Shown here: positions 54,579 through 64,000 of the stretch, piece after piece | Layout: each line of letters starts with the position of its first letter | How positions within the stretch are numbered: the stretch's first letter is position 1 | NCBI GenBank assembly: GCA_036250195.1 | Contig: JAVHZZ010000011.1 | Coordinates: 50,785,311 to 50,849,310, forward strand | Reading direction: 5' to 3' | Source: Mixophyes australis | Lineage: Eukaryota > Chordata > Amphibia > Anura > Limnodynastidae | Length of the DNA: 64,000 nucleotides | The notes under the pieces: generated by a model | What the model saw: only the letters and a program-made list of their open reading frames with translations | Databases searched by the model: none | What the model was told of the DNA's origin: nothing | Made by a program: the position numbers and the translations under genes

Positions 54579-55956
54579 GTAAGACAGAACTGAAATGGGT
54601 ACTAAAGTCAAAGTGTAACAAAATGTAATAGTGTGTAGTAAAATACAATTACATCATAGATAACAACTGAGCTAGATTTATGTTATATAGACACTGTGTA
54701 TAAGGTATTGAAGCCCTCTTACTGGCCACACAAGAGGCCAATTAATCAAAAATATAAAACAATTGACTCTAAAAAGACATCCTATAACATTATCAAAGTC
54801 TATGTAAGTTGTCTGTACCTTGTCAGAACTTGAGATGGTTAACATTTCATTTACATTCATTTGCCATGCAAAGATCTATTCCGAATTATTTACATGTATT
54901 TTCATGAATGTTCTTAGTTACTCTTTGATATGAGGCACAGTATTTTAAGTACAGTAGTCCTTTAAATTGTATAAGTTGCATTGAAATTATTTCAAGGCAG
55001 GTATAGATTTAAATGCATTTTAGACAAATAATAATGCATTTGGCTATACGCAAGCAGTATTTGTGATCTGAATTCAGTGGACTAGCCATTGGTAGCAGTA
55101 CTCATTACTGTTTTTTGCCAACCTTTTTCATATGACCGCAACATACTGTATTCCAAAGTTTTGCATAATGGAAAAAATCATGTTACAGCTACACACAATA
55201 GCAAAATTTAGCAAGGATATATCAAGGGTATGAAGAGACCCTTGATGGTATCAACCTCCAGCGAAGAAGAAAGTTATTGTGATTATATGATACAGAGGTA
55301 GTCAGTGCCATAGATGTAGTCAGAGCAAAGGATATTATGAAGGATTTAGTGGGACAAGGTTATAAATGGAGAAGGTATGGCAAGTTGTTCTTCCCATTGC
55401 ACTAAGAATAGCAGGAATATGTTGGGCATGGACTTAACAAAGGGTTCAAAAAACTACAGCAAATCGTGTGTGTGTGTACTATAATTGTTGCAAACCAGCT
55501 AGTGGTTACATAGGCTAGCAGTCGTTATGTGGTGCATTGCTATCCAGATCTCCTTTCACCTGTTCTTGAATTGGATGGATTTTGTATGGAGCTTTGAGTA
55601 TATGATATTAATATTGCAGGACAGCGCATACCAGTCATGGAAGCCATGGTGCTCTTACTGGAAATATTCATTTGTTTTGAGGTCATTAAAGTGAGAAGGA
55701 TCAATGAAGTATGGGTGAACATATATTTCTTATCTATCCCAGGTCTGATAATGTGATTTTTGTTGTCAAATGTATATTTTATTCTTCCTTTTTAAAACTG
55801 CAAACAAAATTATTAAAAAATTAGATGTTAGTTGACCTTTACTTTAGATAGCTTATTCCATCTAATCCCACATACACTCATTTGGATTGAGATCTGTTGA
55901 CTGGTGAGGTCACTGCAATGAACTTAATTCACAGTCACGTTCTTGGAACCATTCCA

Positions 55957-56133
55957 GGGGGTAAATTTATCAAGCTGCGGGTTTGCAAAAGTGGAAATGT
56001 TGCCTACAGCAACCAATCAGATTCTAGTTATCATTGATTTAGTGCATTCTACAAAATGACAGCTAGAATCTGAATGGTTGCTATAGGCAACATCTCCACT
56101 TTTTCAAACCCGCAGCTTCATAAATTTACCCCC
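55957..56133. mobile_element. Palindromic MITE (GGGGTA…TACCCC family), copy 2
   Basis: Ends GGGGGTAAATTTATCAAGCT and its near complement. Inside, AGTGGAAATGTTGCCTACAG pairs with the region CTATAGGCAACATCTCCACT. It is longer and better preserved than the copy at 15455. Non-coding. Confidence 0.85.
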
Positions 56134-57270
56134 AGGGCTTTTGTAACTTTGGGGCATGGAACATTATCTTTTTTTGAAGAGCCTCTTGTTATTCATATAT
56201 TGCTTTATTCATATCAAGGAGGTCAATCTGTGCCACAAAACACAACAATCTTATTGAGCAGTCAGTTACATGAAAATGAGAGGGTTCCCCTTAAAAAATT
56301 AGTCACACAGTCCACATTAAATGTGTTCTGTACTTAAAATTGTTTTTGTGAAGGTACATTGGAGAGTTTTGTGACTCGCAGTAACAGAAGACATTCTATA
56401 TCTTCCTGTTTGCTAAATTCCAGTACTTATTTTCATTCTAGATCCCTCTTCATTTCACATGAAAATTTATACAATATTGGGTTAAGACCCATTCATTATA
56501 CACAATAAATTAATAAAGCAGCAGGTTAACTGCCATATTCTAAGATATCAATTTATTTCAATATTTCAGGAGCTGCTAATTCACCTATAAATATTTATAA
56601 TGTGGTATGAATATTATTTCTATCAGGACTAATCATATTAATCTGCTATTCTTTATTTCCCAGGATGTTACGTAGAACATAAGGTGCCATGCAGAGGAGC
56701 TTAATTGCTTTTCTGAGTTCATTTTGGTGTTTGCAGCACTATTGCTTGCAATGTTTGTTTTTTATTAACCACTTTACCTTCCTTCCCTAAATAGAATGAA
56801 CATTGATCAGATGATGTTGAGCAATAACATTATTATTATTATGGAAAAATAAGGGCCATGAAACCTAACATTCAATATAAAAATTAATTCTTTAAGTTTT
56901 GCCTTATTCACTTCTCTGATTATGTTAGTGAGGAAGGGGCTGCATGTGAGAGATAAATGATAACAGGAGGATGATGGAGGCAAGCAAGAAGCTACAGACT
57001 GACTGATAGGTAGTGGCACAAAGTGGTTATGTGGGGAGCCTATCAAACTCACGCAGGAAAATTGTGGTGTCAAATGCATTTATAACAAAGAAAGTTCATA
57101 CATCCAAATTGTTTCTTAGCGTAAAGGTACCACACCAAACTGTCAGTTTATATATTAAGATTAAAAATACTAAATCAGGCGCTAAAGAATTAAAAAATAA
57201 AAAAGTATAGGTAAATTAAGACTGCAGCTGGACGTGGGATAGTGAATTCCCACAATAGTAACAGAAACAC

Positions 57271-57389
57271 AAAAGAGATAGTCCTGCGCAAATCTTAAAA
57301 CTGGAATATATAATATCCAAATAAATATAGAAACCAATCAACATACATAGGTATCAATAAATAGACATTTGCTATAAACTAGAAGTAGT

Positions 57390-57447
<58 letters not shown>

Positions 57448-57606
57448 TTGAATTAATATTTATTGTAAGCAAATAAAAAATAGAGATTCCTAGTTATTGG
57501 TATATACCATAGAATCAGCAATAATATTGTATATCTTGATGGTACCAAATTGATACATAAATAAGATACAAATGTAACAATAATGTAAATGAATACCACA
57601 GTAGAT
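57271..57606. repeat. Left arm of long inverted repeat
   Basis: It is complementary to 60040-59847 joined to 58216-58110. It carries a (TA)n microsatellite (about 57392-57434) that the right arm lacks. It contains the single GTATATAC that is the empty counterpart of the element C insertion site. Confidence 0.8.
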
Positions 57607-58109
57607 CCAGACCCTATTTGTGCATATGTGGTCAACAAGTTCTTAGGGAATAATTATACCCAAAATGATTAGGACTCAAGACCTATGCAAACATAAGTAG
57701 GAAAGAACCATATAGATAGTCAGTATTCTTAGGCTCACAGACTCTTGATAAGGAAATGTTCCAATATGCCAATTTACCGCTAGCATGTAACTCACGGTTT
57801 TCGCTGAAGACACTTTCTATTATCAGCTAGGCTGTACACAGGTATTCCCAGAGTCCTCGATTCTTAGAGCTGTGACGATTAACATCTGAGCAGCAGTCAC
57901 GTGACGTGACCGCGGGTGCACACCCTATTAAAGTTGTATGAAAAAAATAGCAGGATACAAAGTTTCTAAAGAAGTTGGTTCCTTCCAATGAAGTGATATA
58001 CACTATCTGATTCTGGTCTCTCAGATCCACGGGTATGTGATAGATAGGACTCGCTGACGCAATTCGTCTGATAGATGCAGACTTTTTCAAAGCAGTGAGT
58101 CTCACTAAC
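57607..58109. other. Spacer of the long inverted repeat
   Basis: About 500 bp between the arms, without recognised coding sequence or repeats. It is locally CpG-richer around 57895-57925. Confidence 0.5.
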
Positions 58110-58291
58110 ATCTACTGTGGTATTGATTTACATTATTGTTACATTTGTATCTTATTTATGTATCAATTTGGTACCATCAAGATATACAATATTATTGCTG
58201 ATTCTATGGTATATACTGGCGGTTCCCAAAGTGTGCGCCGCGGCTCCCAGGGGTGCCGCGGCGCTGTCACTGGGGTGCCGTGGGCCAGCCC

Positions 58292-58450
58292 AAAAAAAAA
58301 GAAAGAAAACAGAAAGTTACCAATCCGCGCGGCGCCGGGACCCAGCAGCCTCCTCTCTCCCGCAGCAGCTGTCACTGACGTCATTCAGGACGGCTGCTGG
58401 GTCCCGGCGCCGCTCGGATTGGTAACTTTCTGTTTTCTTTCTTTTTTTTT
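58292..58450. repeat. Long stem-loop within hAT-like element C
   Basis: Arms of about 59 bases (58292-58350 and 58392-58450), including CAATCCG…CGGATTG and GAAAGAAAACAGAAAGTTAC with its complement. The loop contains TGACGTCA at about 58376-58383. Confidence 0.85.
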
Positions 58451-58459
58451 TGGGCTGGC

Positions 58460-59530
58460 GCGGGGCAGAGGGAGGGGGACATAGGGCAGACCAGGAGGAC
58501 AGATGGCAGAGGAGGGGGACAGAGAGCAGACCAAGGGCAGAGGAGGAGGAGGACAGATGGCAAAGGAGGAGGACAGAGGGCAGAGGAGGAGGGGGCACAG
58601 AGGGCAGACCAGGAGGACAGATGGCAGAGGAGGAGGGGGACATAGAGCAGACCGAGGGCAGAGGAGGAGGAGGACAGATGGCAAAGGAGGAGGACAGAGG
58701 GCAGAGGAGGAGGGGGACAGAGAGCAGACCGAGAGCAGAGGAGGAGGAGGAAAGATGGCAAAGGAGGAGGACAGAGGGCAGAGGAGGAGGGGAACAGAGA
58801 GCAGACCGAGGGCAGAGGAGGAGGAGGACAGATGGCAAAGGAGGAGGACAGAGGGCAGAGGAGGAGGGGGACAGAGAGCAAACCAGGAGGACAGATGGCA
58901 GAGGAGGAGGGGGACAGAGAGCAGACCGAGGGCAGAGGAGGAGGAGGACAGATGGCAAAGGAGGAGGGCAGAGGAGGAGGGGGACAGAGAGCAGACCGAG
59001 GGCAGAGGAGGAGGACAGATGGCAAAGGAGGAGGGCAGAGGGCATAGGAGGAGGGGGACAGAGGGCAGACCAGGAGGACAGATGGCAGAGGAGGAGGGGG
59101 ACAGAGAGCAGGCCGAGGGCAAAGAAGGAGGAGGAAAGATGGCAAAGGAGGAGGACAGAGGGCAGAGGAGGAGGGGGACAGAGGGCAGAGGGGGGACAGA
59201 GGGGGGCAGAGGAGGAGGACAGAGAGCAGAGGAGGAGGACAGATGGCAGACCAGGAGGACAGAGAGCAGAGGAGGAGGGCAGAGGAGGGGGACAGAGGGC
59301 AGACCAGGAGGACAGAGGAGGGGGACAGAGGGCAGAGGAGGGGGGCAGAGAGCAGAGAAGGGGGGCAGAGAGCAGAGGAGGGGGACAGAGGGCAGAGGAG
59401 GAGGACAGATGGCAGAGGAGGAGGGCAGAGGAGGGGGAGAGAGTGCAGAGGAGGGGGACGGCGTGAGAGATGGCAGAGGAGGGGGCCAGCGTGACAGAGG
59501 GCAGAGGAGGGGGCCAGCGTGACAGAGGGG
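58460..59530. repeat. Purine-rich minisatellite inside element C
   Basis: Short units such as GGAGGAGGACAGAGGGCAGA and GGACAGATGGCAAA are assembled into higher-order repeats of about 78 bp on the left, and decay into simpler GGAGGGGGACAGAGGGCAGA units on the right. The + strand is almost pure purine with many GGG runs. Confidence 0.9.
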
Positions 59531-60249
59531 GCAACGTGAGAGAGGGCAGTGTGTCTGGATGCAGAGGGGGCAGTGTGCCTGGTTGCAGAGGGAGTAGTGT
59601 TTCTGGTTGCAGAGGGGGCAGTGTGCCTGGATGCAGAGGGGGCAGTGTGCCTGGATGCAGAGGGGCATTTTTGCATACAACTAAATAAGTATTTCTGTCG
59701 TGACCTAAATACTTATTACAACTTTTTGACCCAACTACCTCTAAAACAGGACTGTTCAGTAATTATTTTGGAGGGGTGCCTTGAAAAAATTTGGAGACTC
59801 TAAGGGTGCCGCGAACTGCAAAAGTTTGGGAACCACTCGTATATACCAATAATTAGGAATCACTATTTTTTATTTTTTATTTGTTTATAATAAATATTAA
59901 TTCAAACACATATATAAATGGACTACATCTAGTTTATAGCAAATGTCTATTTATTGATACCTATGTATGTAGATTGGTTTCTATATTTATTTGGATAAGA
60001 TATATTCCAGTTTTAAGAATTGCACAGGACTATCTCTTTTATATATTAAGATGTATAATTCATATTTAATTAATAATAATTATTATTATTAATAGTTAAT
60101 AATAAAATATTTATATTTATATATAAAACTGTTTCAAGAAATCTGCAGATATGTGTTTGTCTTCTTATATCACTGGAAAAGAAGCAAAACTATTTTTCTT
60201 TGTTGCAGTGTTAAATCCCTCTCTCTGTCTATCTCTCTCTCCTCTCTAT

Positions 60250-61496
60250 GGGACATTAAGGAAAGTAAGGTAAAAAAAAAGAAGTAAATGTTCTCCCGGA
60301 CAAACCATGTTACAATGCAAGGGGTGCAAATGAGTTTATTATTTTGCACATAAGTTAAATACTGGCTGTTTTTTTCATGTAGCGCACAAATGGTTAATAA
60401 TTTATTTTTATACACTGAAATTTAAAGTTGATTTAGGATATGCCTTAATCCAACTATAAATATGTCCCAACATTTTAAATTTACCTCCTCCTCCAATGCA
60501 ACATGGTTTTGCCCAGGTGCAAAGTCCCCATTTTTATTTTTTTTTAAAATATATTTTTATTCAGATTTTTGTCAAGAATAAACAGTACAGCATATGTTGT
60601 GTTAATACAACTCATAACAGTATTAACAGCGATAGTTTATAATACAGGTGAAAAAAGGACCTCAGAACCACCACAAACGGAGTGGTCCTTGAGATTAATA
60701 AAATACGGGTAAAGCGAGATTCAAAAGAACTGTGGTTATGAGATAACCGGATTACCATGGAGGGAAGATGGAGAAAGGGGGAGGAAGAGGGAAAAAAAAG
60801 AGAAGTGGAAAACAGAGAGGGGGCAGATTGTAGGGGGGGGAGAAGGGAGTGTTAGTAGGGGGGAAGAACAAAGAAGAAGGAAGCGGAAAAAGAGCCTAGC
60901 GAGACTCAGCTCAAACAATTACTGAAGTATCGATATTTACATTTTTCAAGAAGAGGAATGTGTAGCTGTGAAGTATTCTTGCCACCTATGCCATGTGGAG
61001 AGAAATTTGTAAGGGCGATCATTAACTACACTAGTCATGTGCTCTAGGTTATGAATATGCCAAACACTTTGAATTAGTTCCGCAACAGAAGGGCTCTCTG
61101 AATGTTTCCATTTCCTGGGTATTAAGCATCTGGCTGCGGTCAGGATATGGCCCGGGAGTAACCACATTATTTTGTGGGTGTCAGGAGGTAGCCGAGGGAG
61201 GAGAAAGTAAGATAGATGGAATGGAGATCTTTGATTCGTTATTTTATGAATAAGATCAGCTACCTCCTTCCAGAAGGGGATGATTTTTGGGCAGCTCCAC
61301 CAGATGTGGGACAGGGAGCCGCGCTGGCCACAGTTGCGCCAGCAAAGGGTAGAGGTTGCCGGATAAATTGTTTTCAGTCTGGATGGGACTAAATACCACC
61401 GGAATAAGAGTTTATTGGAGTTTTCCTTTATCTGTGTACAGATAGAGGATTTAAGTCCCCATTTTTTATGCTTTGCTCTCCTTAATGACTCAGGCC
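60250..61496. mobile_element. MITE of the GGCCTGAGTCATTAAGG family, split by a LINE
   Basis: The right end, inward, reads GGCCTGAGTCATTAAGGAGA; the left end GGGACATTAAGGAAAGTAAG is partly degraded. The parts 60250-60521 and 61467-61496 match the copy at 44399-44706 in reverse orientation. The LINE at 60536-61452 sits inside. Confidence 0.75.
60536..61452 (-). pseudogene. 5'-truncated Tx1/L1-type LINE 3' end
   Basis: A 14-bp target-site duplication AAGTCCCCATTTTT (60522-60535 and 61453-61466) flanks it. The poly(A) tail is read as T-rich DNA at the left, so the element is on the minus strand. The minus-strand translation from about 61440 gives the ORF2 C-terminus with CWRNCG, HIWWSCPKIIPFWKEV and LTAARCLIPRKWK, shared with the copy at 3150-3330. 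The 3' UTR is purine-rich on the + strand (60755-60895). Confidence 0.88.
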
Positions 61497-63659
61497 GTTT
61501 CTATAAGTTCCTGTCTATACATTGTATTTTTACTTGTATATACACTTTTATCATATGTCAGGTCCTGAATTTGTAAACCTTTCTTATAATACTACTGCCT
61601 TCAGTAATGTTGTCTAAAACATCTATCACACACAAGTAATAGCAAAGTAACAGCTCAACTAGAGAGTTGCAGCTCCTGTGAGATGCAATGTCTGTTACAC
61701 AATTCTCAAATGTTAGTAGAACCAGTTCAGATAATTTAAGAAAATGACATAAAGTAGCTTTCTTTTCCTTTTAAATGTCGCTCTTACTTGACTGATTGCT
61801 GCTATACGTGTGGAGTCCAAGGCAGACAATGACACGCAATGATTGTAACTGATAAAGTTATCTAGAAAAGGCCAGGTTCTTCCTGTAAATTCAGTATTGG
61901 AATTATAATCATTATAATGTTAACAGTAAACTGTCCAATATTTCACATCAAGGTTTACTGTTGTAACACTTTATATAATTCATGATGCATTACGCCATGC
62001 AAAATGGATTCTTACCTTTTTAATCAATACATATACAAAATGACATATCAGCACAACCAAAAATAGTTTATTTAGATGTTGATAGGATCACTGGGGTTCC
62101 ATATCATGGTCTAGCACCAACGTTCAATCATTTCTCAGATGCAGCCATTCACGTTATCTTTTTATAAACCTTTGACAATAAACGTATATTATGCATCTCC
62201 TGATCCACTAGTCTTGGAAAATTTGACGTAGAAACATACAGAGCTTTAGGACTTGACTTTTTATTTCATTTGCATTTAATCATATTCCGTATCTTTATTC
62301 CACATTAAAGACTAAGCAAAAGACACTTGGCTTTAATATATATAAAAGATTGTATTCCTGAGCTAAACAATATACAATAACTGGAGTGTCTATACATAAC
62401 TAAATATATCCACCACATTCTGTTCTCTTTCCCTCTGCTGCAACAAGTTACCATGTTAGGAGAAAGGTGTTTGTCTATTATAACAGACACAATTGCAAAA
62501 TTTGCGCTAAACCATAGTAACTTATAAGACGTTTGGTTTCATTGTTTAACTCACACTAAACATTTATTTAGTTGACAAATTTGAACAGAACATCAGCAAC
62601 CAATTTGCTATTAGATTTTTACTTTTTAATAAATAAACCCTAAAGAGTGAGCAGTATTATGGCATACTTGCTTTGCAAAAATGCAACAATGTGGATTGGT
62701 GTATTTATACACAGGGTCATGGTCATGATGTCACAACAGCTCAATTGCTTGTAGTCTCTTTTTTGGACCTATAGCAGATTGCAGGACACTGTTCTGACAA
62801 TGTGAGAGGGGGTTTCAGGGGCTGTCTGTAGTGGAGTGGATAAATACTACTTTTTTAACAGTGGAATATCAGCTTACCAATGCCTCTCAAATGTATCTAG
62901 GCAAAATCAGGACACAATAAGCCCAGCCCCCGATCTCTACAAGCCAAGTCCACACTTCACACAAACCACACCCCATTCCAACCAATCATGACTTCTTCAC
63001 AGTGAAGTCATGTCCACTTATCCATAACCCCCACCCTTTTTGGGGTCAACGAATCGGGACAGTTGAAGTTATGAGTTTATGCAGAAAAATAGATTTAACT
63101 TCATGGTACATTTGACTAATGTGATCATTTCTTTTGTGAGGTTTAGTGGTACTTTAAGGGACCATTAACCCAAAATCTAAAGGGATATAACATTCACATA
63201 CAAATATCTGAGCTTTTTAAAAGTAAAATAAGCAGGTACAGTTCTTTTTTTAAATCAACCATAAAATGCTTTTTTGAATTGCTGCATTTTTTTTTCCAAC
63301 TGCAGTAGTTTATCCTTCATCTAAAAAGCCTATATCCTACAAGTAATATGTTACTTTGTTATGCTACATTGCAGCAAAAAGGCAGCTTAGTAAGCTTATA
63401 AAAGAAATGGAAAAGCTGCAAGTTTGAAAGGTAAATGTAAAATCATAATGGTTTATGCTAACTATTGTAGGACATGTTGGCTACAGTAATTGTACATGTT
63501 GAAACAGGTTGGCTATATTTACTGAAAATCCCCTAGGCCAACAAAATATGTTAGAAAAATGATACAGTGCAATTTCTTGATCACAAAATCTTGCTACATA
63601 AACACTTTTACGGTGAGAGAATATAACCAAATATCAGCAGGTGTGATTACTGCATACGG

Positions 63660-63705
63660 GGTGCGGAATTAGTGGCGCTATAAAAATAAATGGTGATGAT
63701 GAAGT
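63660..63705 (+). repeat. L2-type LINE 3' tail
   Basis: GTGGCGCTATAAAAATAAATGGTGATGATG resembles, with changes, the 3' ends of the LINE copies at 42205-42240 and 49760-49800. Only the last bases are recognisable; upstream sequence gives no RT motifs. Confidence 0.5.
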
Positions 63706-64000
63706 ATAAATATTGGATGGAGATATAAAGCTGTGGCTCTTTCCAGGTCTTGACTTGCTTCAGTTAGCATGATTGTGAGCTTAAAAACATTATAAATGGT
63801 AAAGCCATGGTGATTTCTTGAATTATATTGTATCGCACAAAAGGCATTGGTGGAATTGAATGTTCTTACAGCCGGCCTAATAACCTGGGGTGATATGGGA
63901 AAATAAAGCAGATTCATTTTAGTTGGGAGTAAATATTCATAAATAGACAGTATTGTTTTAAAAAAATAATCTAAAAATACCCATACATTCCAAGCTATAT

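Larger units (their letters stand above)
58217..59838 (-). mobile_element. Non-autonomous hAT-like element C with purine-rich minisatellite
   Basis: An exact 8-bp duplication GTATATAC (58209-58216 and 59839-59846) flanks the element. The right end read inward, GAGTGGTTCCCAAACTTTTG, matches the left ends of A and B, so this copy is inverted relative to them. Going left from there come about 140 bp shared with A, the TGCATCCAGGCACACTGCCC units (59550-59665), a purine-rich minisatellite (58460-59530), a strong hairpin (58292-58450) and the GCCGCGGCACCCCTGGGAGC terminal part. Reading frames of over 400 codons run through the minisatellite on both strands; they are repeat artefacts. No transposase is encoded. 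Confidence 0.85.
58110..60040. repeat. Right arm of long inverted repeat, interrupted
   Basis: The arm consists of 58110-58216 and 59847-60040, separated by hAT-like element C and its duplicated target GTATATAC. The arms and spacer together may be a foldback element, but no terminal signature identifies the family. Confidence 0.75.
54579..64000 (+). other. TRIM29: TRIM29 intron 4, 5' part
   Basis: It begins with GTAAGA and is not closed within the window. It contains a MITE (55957-56133), a long inverted repeat (57271-60040) split by hAT-like element C, a MITE with a nested LINE (60250-61496) and an L2-type LINE tail (63660-63705). The stretches 54600-55950, 56140-57270 and 61500-63650 are AT-rich without recognised features. 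I found no further TRIM29 exon. Confidence 0.7.

Noticed and set aside
56660..56700. Possible exon after a CAG in intron 4 (near 56663)
   Set aside because: The frame after the acceptor-like site meets stops almost at once and shows no TRIM29-like residues.
58317..59680. Reading frames of 338-431 codons on both strands (Pro/Ser/Leu-rich or Gly/Arg/Glu-rich)
   Set aside because: They arise from the purine/pyrimidine minisatellite in element C, are open on both strands simultaneously and have no recognisable domain.

Overview
This window looks like nuclear DNA of an anuran amphibian. Evidence: one vertebrate protein-coding gene split by very long introns, Tx1/L1-type and L2/CR1-type LINEs, several palindromic MITE families that I associate with frogs, gypsy-type LTR remnants, and an endogenous retrovirus (ERV). 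The species cannot be fixed from the sequence alone. There is no prokaryotic content, CRISPR array or operon.

Host gene: the first four coding exons of a TRIM29 orthologue lie on the + strand (14468-15070, 25542-25637, 52439-52672, 54392-54578). They encode an N-terminal linker, two B-boxes without a RING, a coiled coil and the start of the C-terminal region, at least 373 residues. All observed junctions obey GT-AG and keep the frame. Later exons lie beyond the right edge. Introns 1 (10.5 kb), 2 (26.8 kb) and 4 (more than 9.4 kb) are filled with repeats.

Upstream of the gene (1-14467): a GC-rich palindromic fragment, a broken 5'-truncated Tx1/L1 LINE (1298-3911), a decayed minus-strand gypsy element with an adjacent tRNA-Arg-like segment and a possible LTR (4690-7831), and a Tx1/L1 LINE with both ends and a 14-bp target-site duplication (TSD) (8105-13841). 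A 1.1-kb hAT-like element carrying a minisatellite is nested in the second LINE.

Intron 1 holds MITEs, a 52-bp satellite (about 17 copies), a GC-rich palindrome and two 232-bp Harbinger-like MITEs. Intron 2 holds a second hAT-like element with a 25-bp minisatellite, the complete ERV (28654-38451), a small tandem duplication that supplies its empty site, L2/CR1 LINE pieces and a possible solo LTR. Intron 4 holds a long inverted repeat split by a third hAT-like copy, and a LINE nested in a MITE.

The most striking object is the ERV. It has two 816-bp LTRs that differ at two positions by eye, a 4-bp TSD, a primer binding site, a purine tract, and uninterrupted gag, pol and env. Gag and pol share one frame and are separated by a single UAG, the arrangement of gamma/epsilon-type retroviruses that use stop-codon readthrough. 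It lies in sense orientation inside TRIM29. The second notable theme is a hAT-like family whose copies share termini but carry differently evolved internal minisatellites.
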